In this document: piece after piece, positions 49,501 to 58,618 of the stretch | How positions within the stretch are numbered: position 1 is the first letter of the stretch | Layout of the letters: each line of letters begins with the position of its first letter | NCBI RefSeq assembly: GCF_037975245.1 | Contig: NC_092575.1 | Location: 16,259,310 to 16,323,309, forward strand | Source: Apostichopus japonicus | Taxonomy: Eukaryota; Echinodermata; Holothuroidea; Aspidochirotida; Stichopodidae | Length of the DNA stretch: 64,000 bases | Direction of reading: 5' to 3' | Made by a program: the position numbers and the translations under genes | The notes under the pieces: generated by a model | Told to the model about the DNA's origin: nothing | Databases searched by the model: none | What the model saw: only the letters and a program-made list of their open reading frames with translations

Positions 49501-52500
49501 CCTTTGTGTTTCCATGAAATAAAATACATTTGAAATAATGGTATATGTATAGATTTGCTTCATAAATTTAAGGCAATTTTCTTTTTTTTTTTGGAGGCGA
49601 TATTTCAAACCATCTTCTATGGTTAATTATTCTGATACCTCCAGGGGTCTGTGCGAGTAATTTATCATCCCCACACATGTGGCTTTCATTACACATGTCT
49701 TAATATGTATATTATTCATCAATATCAGTATACTATGAACTGTATGTAAAGCCTCATCCAGGCAATGCAGGAATAGCAAATCAAGCCTCAGTATCTACAA
49801 TGCAATCCAGGGTAGCATAATATTCTTGTATATAATCTACTGAGCTCACCAAGCTTGGGTTAGTTTTATAACTAGGAGTTTAAAAATTTATGCATTTTTT
49901 ATTTATTTGTTTATTTGGATGCTGGGGGGGGGGCATTTATGTTTGTTGTTTTCTGGTGGTTTATTTTTCGTTTTACCCAAACCTGTAACCTATTGGAAAA
50001 CTTTCTTGATTTGAGGTTTCTGTGATTCCTGCAAAGATCTAAATAAATTTAATATCTTTTCTTGGAATCCACTTGCCCTTTAGGTACTTGTGCCATGTCA
50101 GTAATGATAGTTAACTCTACATCTAAACCTTGTCATACCAAATAATTATAGGGAATGCAGCTGCAACCTCCACAGGGAGAATTCTATCTTTTGCTGGCAG
50201 CAGATCCCTGGTCACAGAGGTCACTTACAAGCAGATTAACCCAAAAGGGGAACCAGGGGTACAGATAAGCCCGCTATACTACTATTGCATGCAATAAAAT
50301 ATTAGCACAGATCTAACATGCACGGGATGCATTGTGTATATGAACCATGAAATTTAAAGGGGGCACAGACTTTGTGAAGAACTACACCCCCACATAGCTA
50401 ACTCTTGTTCCATTTGGGTGATATCCTAAGTTTAAAGGTCATGTCTGGTTTTATAAATCTTTCACATCATTTCGTTTTACCTTCTCTGGTTTTCTTTCTC
50501 ATATTTTCACAGTGGAATGTTTAACAGTTTCGACCCTGAAAACCAATACTGTCATCATTAATGTCATGAAATGTAACCAGCTTCAATATAATGTTACATT
50601 CAGCATTTACAAAATCCCATAGATCCATTGTCGAAAATAAACATTGCAAAAATATAGGGAAAAACATTTAGAAAAAAAATTAAAAAAATGGTGTATGTGG
50701 CTTGATGGTTGTCCTATCAAAATAGCGACTGGGTTAAAAATTCTCTGAGCAAATTATGCTAAATCAAAAGTAATGCAAATTGCTACAAAATTGAAAGGGT
50801 GTATATATCTTCTACTGTCTCCAAAATAACAGGTATAGAGAATGACGGCATTAAGAGTAAAAACAAATATCAAAAACATCAAGTCAACAAAGCAACTTAT
50901 TGTGAAAACCAATTGATTTCCTGCTGCATTTTAGTGGTTTCAGTTTTTAATTTTTAATTTTTATTTTATGATCCAGAGTTAAGATCTTTGGGGTAATTGA
51001 CCCACCACGATACAGGAGGAGGTACCTGCACTGCCATGAAATAGAGACTAAACTATCTTCAAAGAATCCGATAAAACTACCAGCAAATGTCTACCCCCTT
51101 TTAATTCTTTATATTTCCTCCAAGTTGTAATTCCATGCTTGAAGACATGTCTCTTAAATAAACCATACGGCAAATGGGAACGACAAAAAAAAAATTTCAG
51201 AAAATTATGCTTTCCTACATGTATGAGTTATGAAGTTCTGTGTAATAAAGTCCGAAAACATATGTACCAGTCCATTTGGTATTACTTATACTCTGAATAT
51301 ATATTGTATTCTTTAAAAGCCCCTATTCATTCATTCATACAGGTCATACTTTCATTCATTCATTTATTTTAAAAAAACAGTTTTTATCCAAAATAACACT
51401 TCAAATGTGATTTAAAGGCTACCATACCAGCCTGGGTTGTGTCTTTATAACTCTCTGCCTGTCCCTGTTAGATCTTTGACCTTTAGACGGTCAACAAGAC
51501 TATCTGCATTACTCTTATGGTCAGCCAGCAGTGGTGAAACTGAATGGATTGAGTGACGGTATTTACATTGATCAGTGTACAAAGGTCTCAGTAAATGGGA
51601 GTCATTTATCACAGACTTAAATTACTTGATTGCAGCTAAATGGTTTGTTTGTTGGTTTACTCCAAGGATGGTTAAATTACACACATGTATATATACAGCT
51701 CAATATTTATAGTGCCAGGGTACTTATATAGCCTGACTGAAAAACACTAGAAAATAGTGGTAGTTAAGGATCATAAAATGTATGGATGGGTTTGTTGGAA
51801 CAGTTCAACCACATGGAAAGGGTAATATTTACCAGTTATATATACTATCTGGAAACCCAAACAGCCATAAAAGCATTAGTAACAACCATCCCCCCCCCCC
51901 CCCCCTTTGGAATACAGTATGACATATATACAAGGCTAAAAAATAAAAAAAATCTACCAAAAACTTCACCCATTTATTTTTGTTTCCACTTACTATACAA
52001 GACTGAAGTATGTTAACTCATGAACAGTAACTGAATTCAGATGTCCTTCTGTTAAGGCCATAACTTTGTTACATTTTTAACTACAGGCAAGAGGCCAGTA
52101 CCAACGATACCACAAGGTATCATGCATTTCCTCCACCTACCACTGTGGTACAGAACCTACCCTCATCATTAAATGAAATAGTTCCCCTCTTCCGTTTTCA
52201 GGTCTAGAGAAAAATCTACAGTCTGTAGGGAAAAGCTGCTCAGTGAGGACTTAAAGGAGCTGTGCAACTCGAGGTCTACACGTATGTAGATATAAATATA
52301 TCTAAGCCATTGTTTCTAGACTATCTGAAGAGCATCTCTATTATAAATTACAAATTACAAAGGTTAATGAGTTTAATTTTGAAGTACTTAATTCATTAAC
52401 AAATCCATAAGATATCTGTAGAGATTCTAACACCCGTTTTTTTAGAAATTTTTTAGAAATGTGTTATTACTGAAAGGTTCTGTGACAGAATCTACTTGGT

Positions 52501-55500
52501 TTACAATTACAAATGGCTTGTGACTGTATAGATCTACCCACGAGACCTGGTATTTGTACATTAAAGACTAGTAAACACACCGACCACTCAGGGAGGGATT
52601 TGACGCAATATAGTAAATTTAATCATGTATGCTGCTGTCTAAACTTACAAAAAACGGCAGTCTGCTTTAAACAGGTTTGGCCCTCACTCTGTGGTTGTAA
52701 ATTTTGTAGACAGCTTAATGGAGGTTAGAGGCATTCTTTCTCCCAATACAGGTATAATGATTTACTATGTTAGGGTATAAGCAAAGGTCATTACAGAACA
52801 GGAAGGCTTTTGCAAATTATACATTGAAACAAGAGATGAATTTGGCCTTATTATTTCGAAGAGGAAGGGAAGGATTATTACTGTGGTGATAAAATGTGAA
52901 TTGGTACAATATAGCTTTTATTGACCAGCAGAACTGACAAACTTCTCCAAATAACTTAACTTTTATGGTCTGGGATATCAATATAAACAAGTACTGTAAT
53001 ATGTATATATGCTTGCTTCCGAGAAAGAAAAAAAATGTCTTTTTAACCGACTTGGAGACTGTACCATCCAGAGGTTGTTAACTGCTTTGTGATTTTTCAT
53101 AGCAATTCCTAATCAGAATAGATCTTAGTAATTTATGTAAGAAAGTCTGTAAACAACAATCCTTGAAAAATTGGAGAGATCGAGACGAGAGCAGTTACTT
53201 GTCACGGAAAGCAATTTAGATGGCTAAGAATTAACTATAGAGCTACCAATTGTATGGTAGCATTTGCATATATGTATATGTAGAATTAAATACAACAATG
53301 ATGCAACTAGAAGTTATCTTAATTTAGCTGTAACTGCTACAGTATATTACTCACAGTCACAGTACATGAATATACACGCATACAGTGGACGAAAAGGACA
53401 AAAATTATAGAAGAATTTCTGCTCGATGAATTCAGGGAAGGCTGTCTCGGCCACGGCTTGTTGAGAATTGATTGAAATCTGTAAATGTTTGCCGAGTAGT
53501 GTGCATTTATTTATTGAGGAGTCAACCTAGTTTTATCTGTTTCCATCTTAATTTGAGCATTAAGTATTCCCCTCTGCCAAGTTGTCAACCAAACACTTAG
53601 TATTACCTTGCTACTTTAACAGATGTGGCTAATGTGTTCCCCCCCCCCCTCTCCCTGCCCCAGTATGGCCTGCTTTGTATTGTTTCAAATTTCAACAGAT
53701 CAATAGAGGCATAAACACTTTGGATGGTAGAATGAGAAGGAAGGGCAACGACCGGAGGAGCCGGTCGCTGAGGGTGCACAGTGTTAAAAGATTACCAGGG
53801 CATACTAGACACGGTAGAATGAGGTGCTAAGGTTGTGGGGAGACAGTTAAGCGAGGAGCGAAGTAAATTTCAACAGATCAATAGAGGCATAAAAGGTACA
53901 TGTTCAAAGTAATGCATACTTGAATCCATACATAACATATATGCTGTAAAGTTTTATTATTGCAAAAACCTTAAAATGTTGTTTGTGAGTAGTAATGAAG
54001 CAAACCTTGAATGTCCACTACACTGTGCAACCGTTAAAAATCATATTATTCCTTCCACCGAGCACTTGAATGATAATCATGAGACACCTGTCTTAGGCCT
54101 CAGTCTTGAAAATACCCATCACAATCCCAAGTGACAAGACATTTAAAAGTCAGTTCTTTTAAAAAACGATCTATAGAGCTGGTTGGTTTGTCTGACACTG
54201 TACGAAACATGGCACATTTGTTATGCGCACACTGGAAACTTGATCTGAGGCAACACTTTTCCCAACGAAATGTCAGCAATTCGAAGATCTGTTATTTGCA
54301 ATTCTTACAAAATGTGAACAGCACAGTTTGTTGAGAGCAAAGTGTTAGTTTATCATCTTTTTTGGGGTGCGTGATCAATTACAAAGTTCTTACTTGATGC
54401 ATGAAAGAGTATAATATTCTAGTAATTATTTGTTCGCCACCAAAATGAAGCTTATATATGTATTACAGTGACGAGAAAATTTCGAACCTGCAGTTCAAAA
54501 TTCACTCAAACCAGTGAAACTAATGATTTTGAAATGTCGGGCAACGAAAATGTAGGTGTATAGTGACAGACTTTACTGTAATTGAGCACATCTGAGTCCG
54601 GAATGGACATATGCTCTCACGCACCTCCATCCTCCCTCCTTCCTCACACCAATTATTTTGCTTCCATACTTTCATGCTGTAATAATTTAAATATATATCA
54701 CTCCTCCCCCTCGCCATCACCCCCATCTCCCAGACCCACCTGATGACAACCCCACGACATGTACTGTACGATACTTACCGCAGGGTGCACTGGTACTGCC
54801 TGTGAACCATGATGGTGATATCAAATTTCTCGTGCAGTCCCATTTGGCGTTTGGGGATATCCATGTGGACGTACCGATCGTCCGTAACACGGGTGTAATC
54901 TGCATCGTCGTCCAGGATGATCCCGACCGTGCCCAGGGTTTGTCCAGGCACGCCGTCCTTCTCTTGGAACGGGTCCACTTCTCTCGAATTGCACCTGAAA
55001 TTCTCGGAGGGCGGCAGAATGGCGTACGTGACGTTTAAGCTGAGGGGACCGCCGCCTATCGATGAATTGTCCGTTTTACTCTTCCAGGCCAAGAGGACAT
55101 CTACCTCTGCCAGGCACGCCGACGGATGACCCTTTGGGGAGCAATAACCCGTCGAGACCAGACCCATGGCTTTGATTTCGGCTTTCAAGCACGTCTTGGA
55201 TTTGTGTTTTCCGGCGGCTAGTTGATGTTTCTCGAGATGGAATAAGACTCTGACGCTGGGAGTGTGTCTGTGAATTTCCCGATCGATCAGAAGAGCTCTG
55301 ACGAAAAAGTCAGAATCTGCCTCTGTTTCAGATGCGAATAAAGTCTGTCGGGTCTGAAAGGGACCGTAAGACGTACTTAAGATGCTCGGTTCGACGTCGG
55401 GGTAACCTACGGAGAGAGACCGCTGTAGAATATTTGTGGAGGGCGGATACTCGCCCAACAAATGAACGATGAAGGAGGGTCCCAAACTCTCGATGCTGAT

Positions 55501-55565
55501 GTTGACTGCCTTCCACACGTGGTCCATGTGTAGGTTATTATTTCTGTGATGTGTTGCATGGCAAC
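36954..55565 (-). CDS. TMEM132: TMEM132-family transmembrane adhesion protein, nine exons, 5' exon missing
   Basis: I assembled nine exons: 54,779-55,565; 49,271-49,417; 45,228-45,408; 43,299-43,442; 42,634-42,839; 41,268-41,392; 40,101-40,252; 38,729-38,920; 36,954-38,210. All have AG acceptors, GT donors and matching phases. One base from the missing first exon plus 3,191 nt gives 1,063 residues and a stop, close to the family's usual ~1,000-1,100. Family hallmarks (counted from the first exon shown) are SYGPF at 66-70, VRVLFH at 105-110, LRVWMPELPLTVSLSDDKLS at 456-475, YFSGP near 537, a membrane helix at about 847-874 and SWIMLGVDWEK at about 892-902 in a ~189-residue tail. TMEM132 proteins are type I neural adhesion-type molecules with a cohesin-like region and tandem Ig-like domains. 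The signal-peptide exon was not found and probably lies beyond 64,000. Which vertebrate paralogue is closest cannot be told here. Confidence 0.93.
38211..38728 (-). other. TMEM132 intron between the last two exons
   Basis: AT-rich, no recognisable feature. Confidence 0.8.
38729..38920 (-). CDS. TMEM132: TMEM132 exon (residues 582-645)
   Basis: Acceptor TGTTTCTAG, donor GTAAGA, 64 codons in phase 0. DILGEKKVHVVADKVEIVDL matches the family's conserved linker between Ig-like domains. Confidence 0.9.
39086..39628 (-). repeat. Four-copy minisatellite, unit ~136 bp, in a TMEM132 intron
   Basis: Units start at about 39,086, 39,223, 39,358 and 39,495 with AAGTTTCAAACAATTTTTTT. They share AACTTGGATACTAATGCATG and GAAGGGACCTGGAAGTGCTG. 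Copies 1 and 3 share AAAACGGTTAGGATAAC, while copies 2 and 4 share AAAACAGTAATGATAAC. This implies a dimer that was duplicated as a whole. Confidence 0.9.
40101..40252 (-). CDS. TMEM132: TMEM132 exon (residues 531-581)
   Basis: Acceptor TTCTACAG, donor GTAAGT, 152 nt, phase 0 at its end. It encodes RYFSGPNALQVITHLV, then VTGLVPGVTMVQ, the Ig-like fold strand that leads into the next exon. Confidence 0.9.
40253..41267 (-). other. TMEM132 intron
   Basis: No coding signal or clear repeat beyond a G-run at about 40,297-40,306. The minus-strand open frames here are the continuation of exon frames into the intron, or chance. Confidence 0.7.
41268..41392 (-). CDS. TMEM132: TMEM132 exon (residues 489-530)
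   Basis: Acceptor TTTCTCCAG, donor GTTAGT, 125 nt. GGCQLAYQIAMVDVLTRF is the family's conserved strand after the acidic linker. The exon ends in a Gly-rich loop (TGGGGDG). Confidence 0.9.
41393..42633 (-). other. TMEM132 intron
   Basis: No exon is needed here: the flanking exons join in phase and in family order. The short open frame at 42,472-42,663 was considered and rejected. Confidence 0.75.
42634..42839 (-). CDS. TMEM132: TMEM132 exon (residues 421-489)
   Basis: Acceptor TTCTCCCAG, donor GTTAGT, 206 nt. It holds the most diagnostic motif of the family, the LRVWMPELPL segment followed by SLSDDKLS and KRWKV, plus VYVNGSE. It ends with two bases of an Arg codon. Confidence 0.95.
43299..43442 (-). 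CDS. TMEM132: TMEM132 exon (residues 373-420)
   Basis: Acceptor GTTTTGTAG, donor GTAAGT, exactly 48 codons in phase 0. SNDLVNTAVLGSG, PVRVVALSHGG and VQCSSTNNNIVK match a highly conserved block of the family. Confidence 0.93.
43516..43544 (-). repeat. (TA)n microsatellite in a TMEM132 intron
   Basis: An uninterrupted AT run of about 14 units, about 125 bp from the foldback at 43,669-43,796. Confidence 0.9.
43669..43796. mobile_element. Foldback element with 56-bp arms and pol III box-like sequences
   Basis: The left arm 43,669-43,724 and right arm 43,741-43,796 are inverted copies with about five mismatches, separated by a 16-bp loop. On the minus strand the loop reads TAGCCTAGTG, matching the pol III A-box consensus. 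The arm reads GGTTCAAAACC, a perfect B-box match. The boxes are about 32 bp apart, closer than in a normal tRNA. The simplest reading is two head-to-head copies of a tRNA-derived SINE head; a foldback DNA element is the alternative. TA-rich tracts lie on both sides. Confidence 0.6.
43797..45227 (-). other. TMEM132 intron, remainder
   Basis: Low-complexity C-rich and AT-rich sequence without a recognisable element. The open frame at 43,747-44,109 is a chance Pro/His-rich frame over C-rich DNA. Confidence 0.6.
45228..45408 (-). CDS. TMEM132: TMEM132 exon (residues ~312-372)
   Basis: Acceptor CTCCTTTCAG, donor GTCAGT, 181 nt, ending in phase 0. It encodes DEMPVVMAMEYRILNQTGSV and then ISWRVDC, matching the family's central region before the Ig-like repeats. 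Confidence 0.9.
46795..46877. mobile_element. Decayed hAT-like element end
   Basis: On the minus strand the segment reads GGCATAGGAGGCGGGGCTGG then GGGCTGCAGCCCCCC, resembling the left subterminal part of the element at 12,567-12,930 (GGCGTAGGAACCGGGGGGCT and following). The terminal bases have decayed and no target duplication is seen. Confidence 0.4.
46913..46991 (+). repeat. tRNA-like sequence, probably a tRNA-derived SINE head or tRNA pseudogene
   Basis: GGCTGGA at 46,913-46,919 pairs with TCTAGCC at 46,985-46,991 as a 7-bp acceptor-like stem (one G-T pair). TGGCTCAGATGG at 46,922-46,933 matches the A box, and CTTCGAATCC at 46,972-46,981 matches the B box except at its first base. The T stem has mismatches and I could not draw a sound anticodon arm, so a working tRNA is unlikely. 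Confidence 0.5.
47712..47752 (+). repeat. (GAG)n microsatellite in a TMEM132 intron
   Basis: About 13 GAG units. They make spurious poly-Arg, poly-Leu and poly-Pro open frames on both strands. Confidence 0.95.
48230..48860. repeat. Degenerate ~130-150-bp tandem repeat field in a TMEM132 intron
   Basis: The word ACAAGATGC, or a near variant, recurs at about 48,277, 48,428, 48,578, 48,717 and 48,847. A second word, CATCAAATTATTC(C/T), or near variants near CCAGACxTxGACCAGGGTTAA, recurs out of step at about 48,366, 48,499, 48,650 and 48,778. Spacing shrinks from 151 to 130 bp. Copies are highly diverged. Confidence 0.6.
48860..49110 (-). mobile_element. MITE-like repeat, copy 2 (inverted relative to 10,182-10,432)
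   Basis: Reverse-complement alignment with copy 1 runs over the full length, including both terminal words (CTGTATTGGCCCCAA and TTGGGGCCTATACTG). TTAA precedes the left end at 48,856-48,859, but the right flank reads CCTTCGAT, so the second TTAA has been lost or never existed. It lies 160 bp from the exon at 49,271-49,417. Confidence 0.65.
49271..49417 (-). CDS. TMEM132: TMEM132 exon (residues ~263-311)
   Basis: Acceptor TTTACAG, donor GTTAGT, 147 nt. It continues the frame as RAKLKEGIELTKIKYKDVMM and ends in an acidic TAEEDEE stretch. The phase fits both neighbours. The family match is modest on its own; position, splice sites and phase carry the call. Confidence 0.85.
49418..54778 (-). other. 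TMEM132 intron (5.4 kb)
   Basis: No exon was recognised, and the flanking exons join in phase. Contents are a C-run at 51,890-51,905, the direct-repeat-bounded insert at 53,687-53,893 and a lone copy of the 31.4-kb inverted-repeat terminal word near 50,407. Confidence 0.65.
53687..53893. repeat. GC-richer 149-bp segment bounded by a perfect 29-bp direct repeat
   Basis: The same 29 bases (AAATTTCAACAGATCAATAG plus AGGCATAAA) occur at 53,687-53,715 and 53,865-53,893. The intervening 149 bp is richer in G and C than its surroundings. It holds the hairpin CGACCGG ... CCGGTCG and a repeated GGTAGAATGAG. It is either an insertion with a long target duplication or a partial local duplication. Confidence 0.75.
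54779..55565 (-). CDS. TMEM132: TMEM132 exon: N-terminal ectodomain
   Basis: The acceptor TTTTCATAG precedes 55,565, and the donor GTAAGT follows 54,779. It enters with one base carried from the previous exon and leaves with two (CG). It encodes residues 1-262, with LLGEYPPS (36-43), SYGPF, VRVLFH and Cys126/142/151. The frame stays open into the intron's pyrimidine tract, which reads as a false hydrophobic leader without any ATG. Confidence 0.92.
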
Positions 55566-58442
55566 CTATGAAAATAAAGAAAGAAATGAACAAAAACAAA
55601 TGATTAATTTTGAAACAAAACAGGTCAAAAAAAAATTGAAGTTGAAATAAATCAGGATTCTGGAGAAGCCCTCCAACTTCTTTTTGAAAATCAAGTACTG
55701 TATGTGTATAAATCTGTTTAAGTCAGACTTTTATCGGTAATACTCTGGCATGTATATATCAGTAAACGTCAAGAAATCTTCAGCTAGACCACTGACTATG
55801 AAACGAAAATTGTTCAGGTTTTACAAAGTGAAATAGACAGATGGGACGTATGGGCAAGATAACTAGATACATACTACACAGACAGAACATAGGACGTCAG
55901 TATAAAGCAGGGCAGGGTCACGTATCGTACTGTAAAACTACGTAAGTAACTACGACAGCTAATTAATCTCATATAAAATCGTTGTCACTTTTGCATTCTT
56001 GATGAGTAAATTACTCGCGTTTTTTTGTTATTGATCCACACACCGGTTCTCACATGTGGGTGCATCAAGGGTCGGGCTGTAATATTTGGTCATACCCAAA
56101 TCAAAAGAGCATTTTCAAATGTGGACAAAGGCCTACTGTATGTAAACTAACCCATTTTGTAGGCAATTCCATCAATTCTTAGACAATCTACTGTACTCAT
56201 CCATATCATTGACCTCATATAGATGGACACCAACTGTGGCAAGCTGAACGTTTAGGTCTACCATACTATAAATTAACCAATGACATGCTCTCTGAAAGCT
56301 GTCTGTAAACAAAATGAAATACGCATGATCATCCACAGCAAAGCCTCAAAAGTTATCACCATCCCGACTTGTTTACCTTACGGCCGATAAACATTGTAAA
56401 TTTTCTGGAGACATCATGATGTTATCTCCATAATTTTATTACCTTATTTTAACAGTGTCTATATACTTACATACAGTACATAGGTATTAGACCATGTACC
56501 TAACCACTGTCGTAACTCACTCTTGGTATCTGTTGCTTGAAATTGTTGGGTTATTTTCATGAATATGACCCTCTACCCCCTACTGTACATGCCACCCCCA
56601 GCCCCCAATAATCCTACTCTGTACCTCCACCTCTATAAGTGACCTACAGTATCACCTATGGCAAGATACCAACTATTAACCAACTGACTCTTCAAGTTAA
56701 TTTTTTTCCACCTTTCTGCCTTAATTTTCAAGAAAAAAGAAAAGAAAAAAACTTTGAATCTCGAACTGAGGTGTTAATAGGTTAGTGGGGGAAAAATTTC
56801 AACAAAATCTTTTAGATCTAGGCGAGGTTCCCATCATCATGAATACTAGGCATTTTTTACTTATATCAGCCATTATATAGGCTAAAATAACTGGAATTTT
56901 GAATGCATAAAAAAAGCAAATTCCAGTACTAGCCTGGTTTATTCACAGCGAGGCACCCAAAACAAAAATAGTCAACTTTTAAATGTGGTTGCTACATAGT
57001 CCCCGAGAAATTTCCCAGTTTCTGTTGAAATAACTCTTTTATCCATGGAACAAAAAGCAACACCATTGTCAAGTTGGTGTGAAATTGATACCCGGACACC
57101 GCTGTGATGTTGTTGTGGAAACAAGCTGGTCTGAATAAAAGGTGCCATTGTCCGGTAGAACCGTCTTAAACCTAACACTATGAATTGAATCACACTTTTC
57201 CAAGTTTCACCACCTGAGCAGCACTGACTGTACAATAAGGTATGAAAAGAAAACCAAAACCTAATTGGGTTTCAAAACAAATTTTAACAAAAATAGGGCA
57301 AGACAATCAAAATTTGGGGTCAAGTCACTTTTTTCTGACATAATTCTCTTAAATCCTAGATACAAAAGGCCCATACAATATATATTGCGTGATAGATGGT
57401 TAAAGAAAATAATGATTGGAACCCACTACACACACATACCTTGAAAGTCTCATGTGCTGTATCATCATCACAATGTTTCACTGAATGGCTAGGAAAAATT
57501 ATAACCAAGCTAAGCTTTTGGTACTAAATCTTTAAAATTTCCAAAATGTGCACAGTTTACCTGTAGGTTTAGGTTTACAAATGGTAGAAAATATTGTTTA
57601 AAAACACAATTGCACCTTTGTTTAGTTATATAAGTCAATCCCCTTTTATAGCCCAACATTCCAATGCATGCAGTTTTGGTAACACATTGCAAATTCAAAA
57701 ACTATTTGAAAACAGAACTTTCAAACAAAAGCTAGTGTAAGTTTTTGTAGCCCTGTTTTCATCTTAGCAAGTTTGGCATACAGCCCCATTAAAAAAAAAC
57801 CGATAAAACAAACCAATATATATCAATATTATTCCTTTTTTCTTCTTCATTTTTAGATATTAACTCAAGTCATTATCACTCTGCCCGATACCAGTACTTG
57901 CCTTTTACCTTTGCATGACTGGGCAGACCACAAATAGTCCAGTGCTGCTAAACACCCCACAAATGAAATTAGACCCACAAAATGGGGCAATAAAAAAAAT
58001 ACCAAAGTCCTAAAAGAGTTTGCAGAATCTGTAATTAAAATCTGATTGTGAGACTCTCTTGTAGGCCCTACTCACACAAACAAGGCAATTTACGACATAG
58101 GGAAAAGGGGATGAATAAACACAGTGTGGTTCCACAGCCTTAATGTGATCTCAAGATTTTTGTTCAAACACAGGCCACCAAATAAAATATGACCTTGGCA
58201 GTTGCTGACCTCATAAAGAGATCATAGCCAGATTGGGATGGCGCCACCAGCCTATAAAATCGCCCCAATAAAGAAGTAACAACTGACTCTCAGCCTGTTG
58301 CTATATATACAGTTAAATCCTAACATTATTTTATGTTTTTTTGTTTCGTTTTTTTGTGTGTGCCTGGGAACTACCAGAGGGTAAATTCATTCATTAATTC
58401 GTAAAGAAAAGAAATAAATAGACCTTGAAGGGGGGGGGGAGA

Positions 58443-58618
58443 AAAAATTTGCAAAGTATTGATACATACAGGGTTGAAATTATCCAACCTATATAAGCAA
58501 AGCCTACATATTCTGCATACAATTTAAAAAAAAAAATAAAAAATTGCCAAGTTTTGATATACAGGGTGAAATTATCCAACCTATATAAGCAAGGCCTACA
58601 TGTTCTGCAAACAATTTA
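58443..58618 (+). repeat. Two-copy tandem duplication, unit ~93 bp
   Basis: The segment with GAAATTATCCAACCTATATA and AGCCTACATATTCTGCATAC recurs at an offset of about 93 bp with a few changes. An A-rich tract joins the copies. Confidence 0.8.

Noticed and set aside
56371-56400. Candidate TMEM132 first exon (ATG TTT ATC GGC before GTAAGG)
   Set aside because: It has the right phase but only four codons, far too short for the expected signal peptide.
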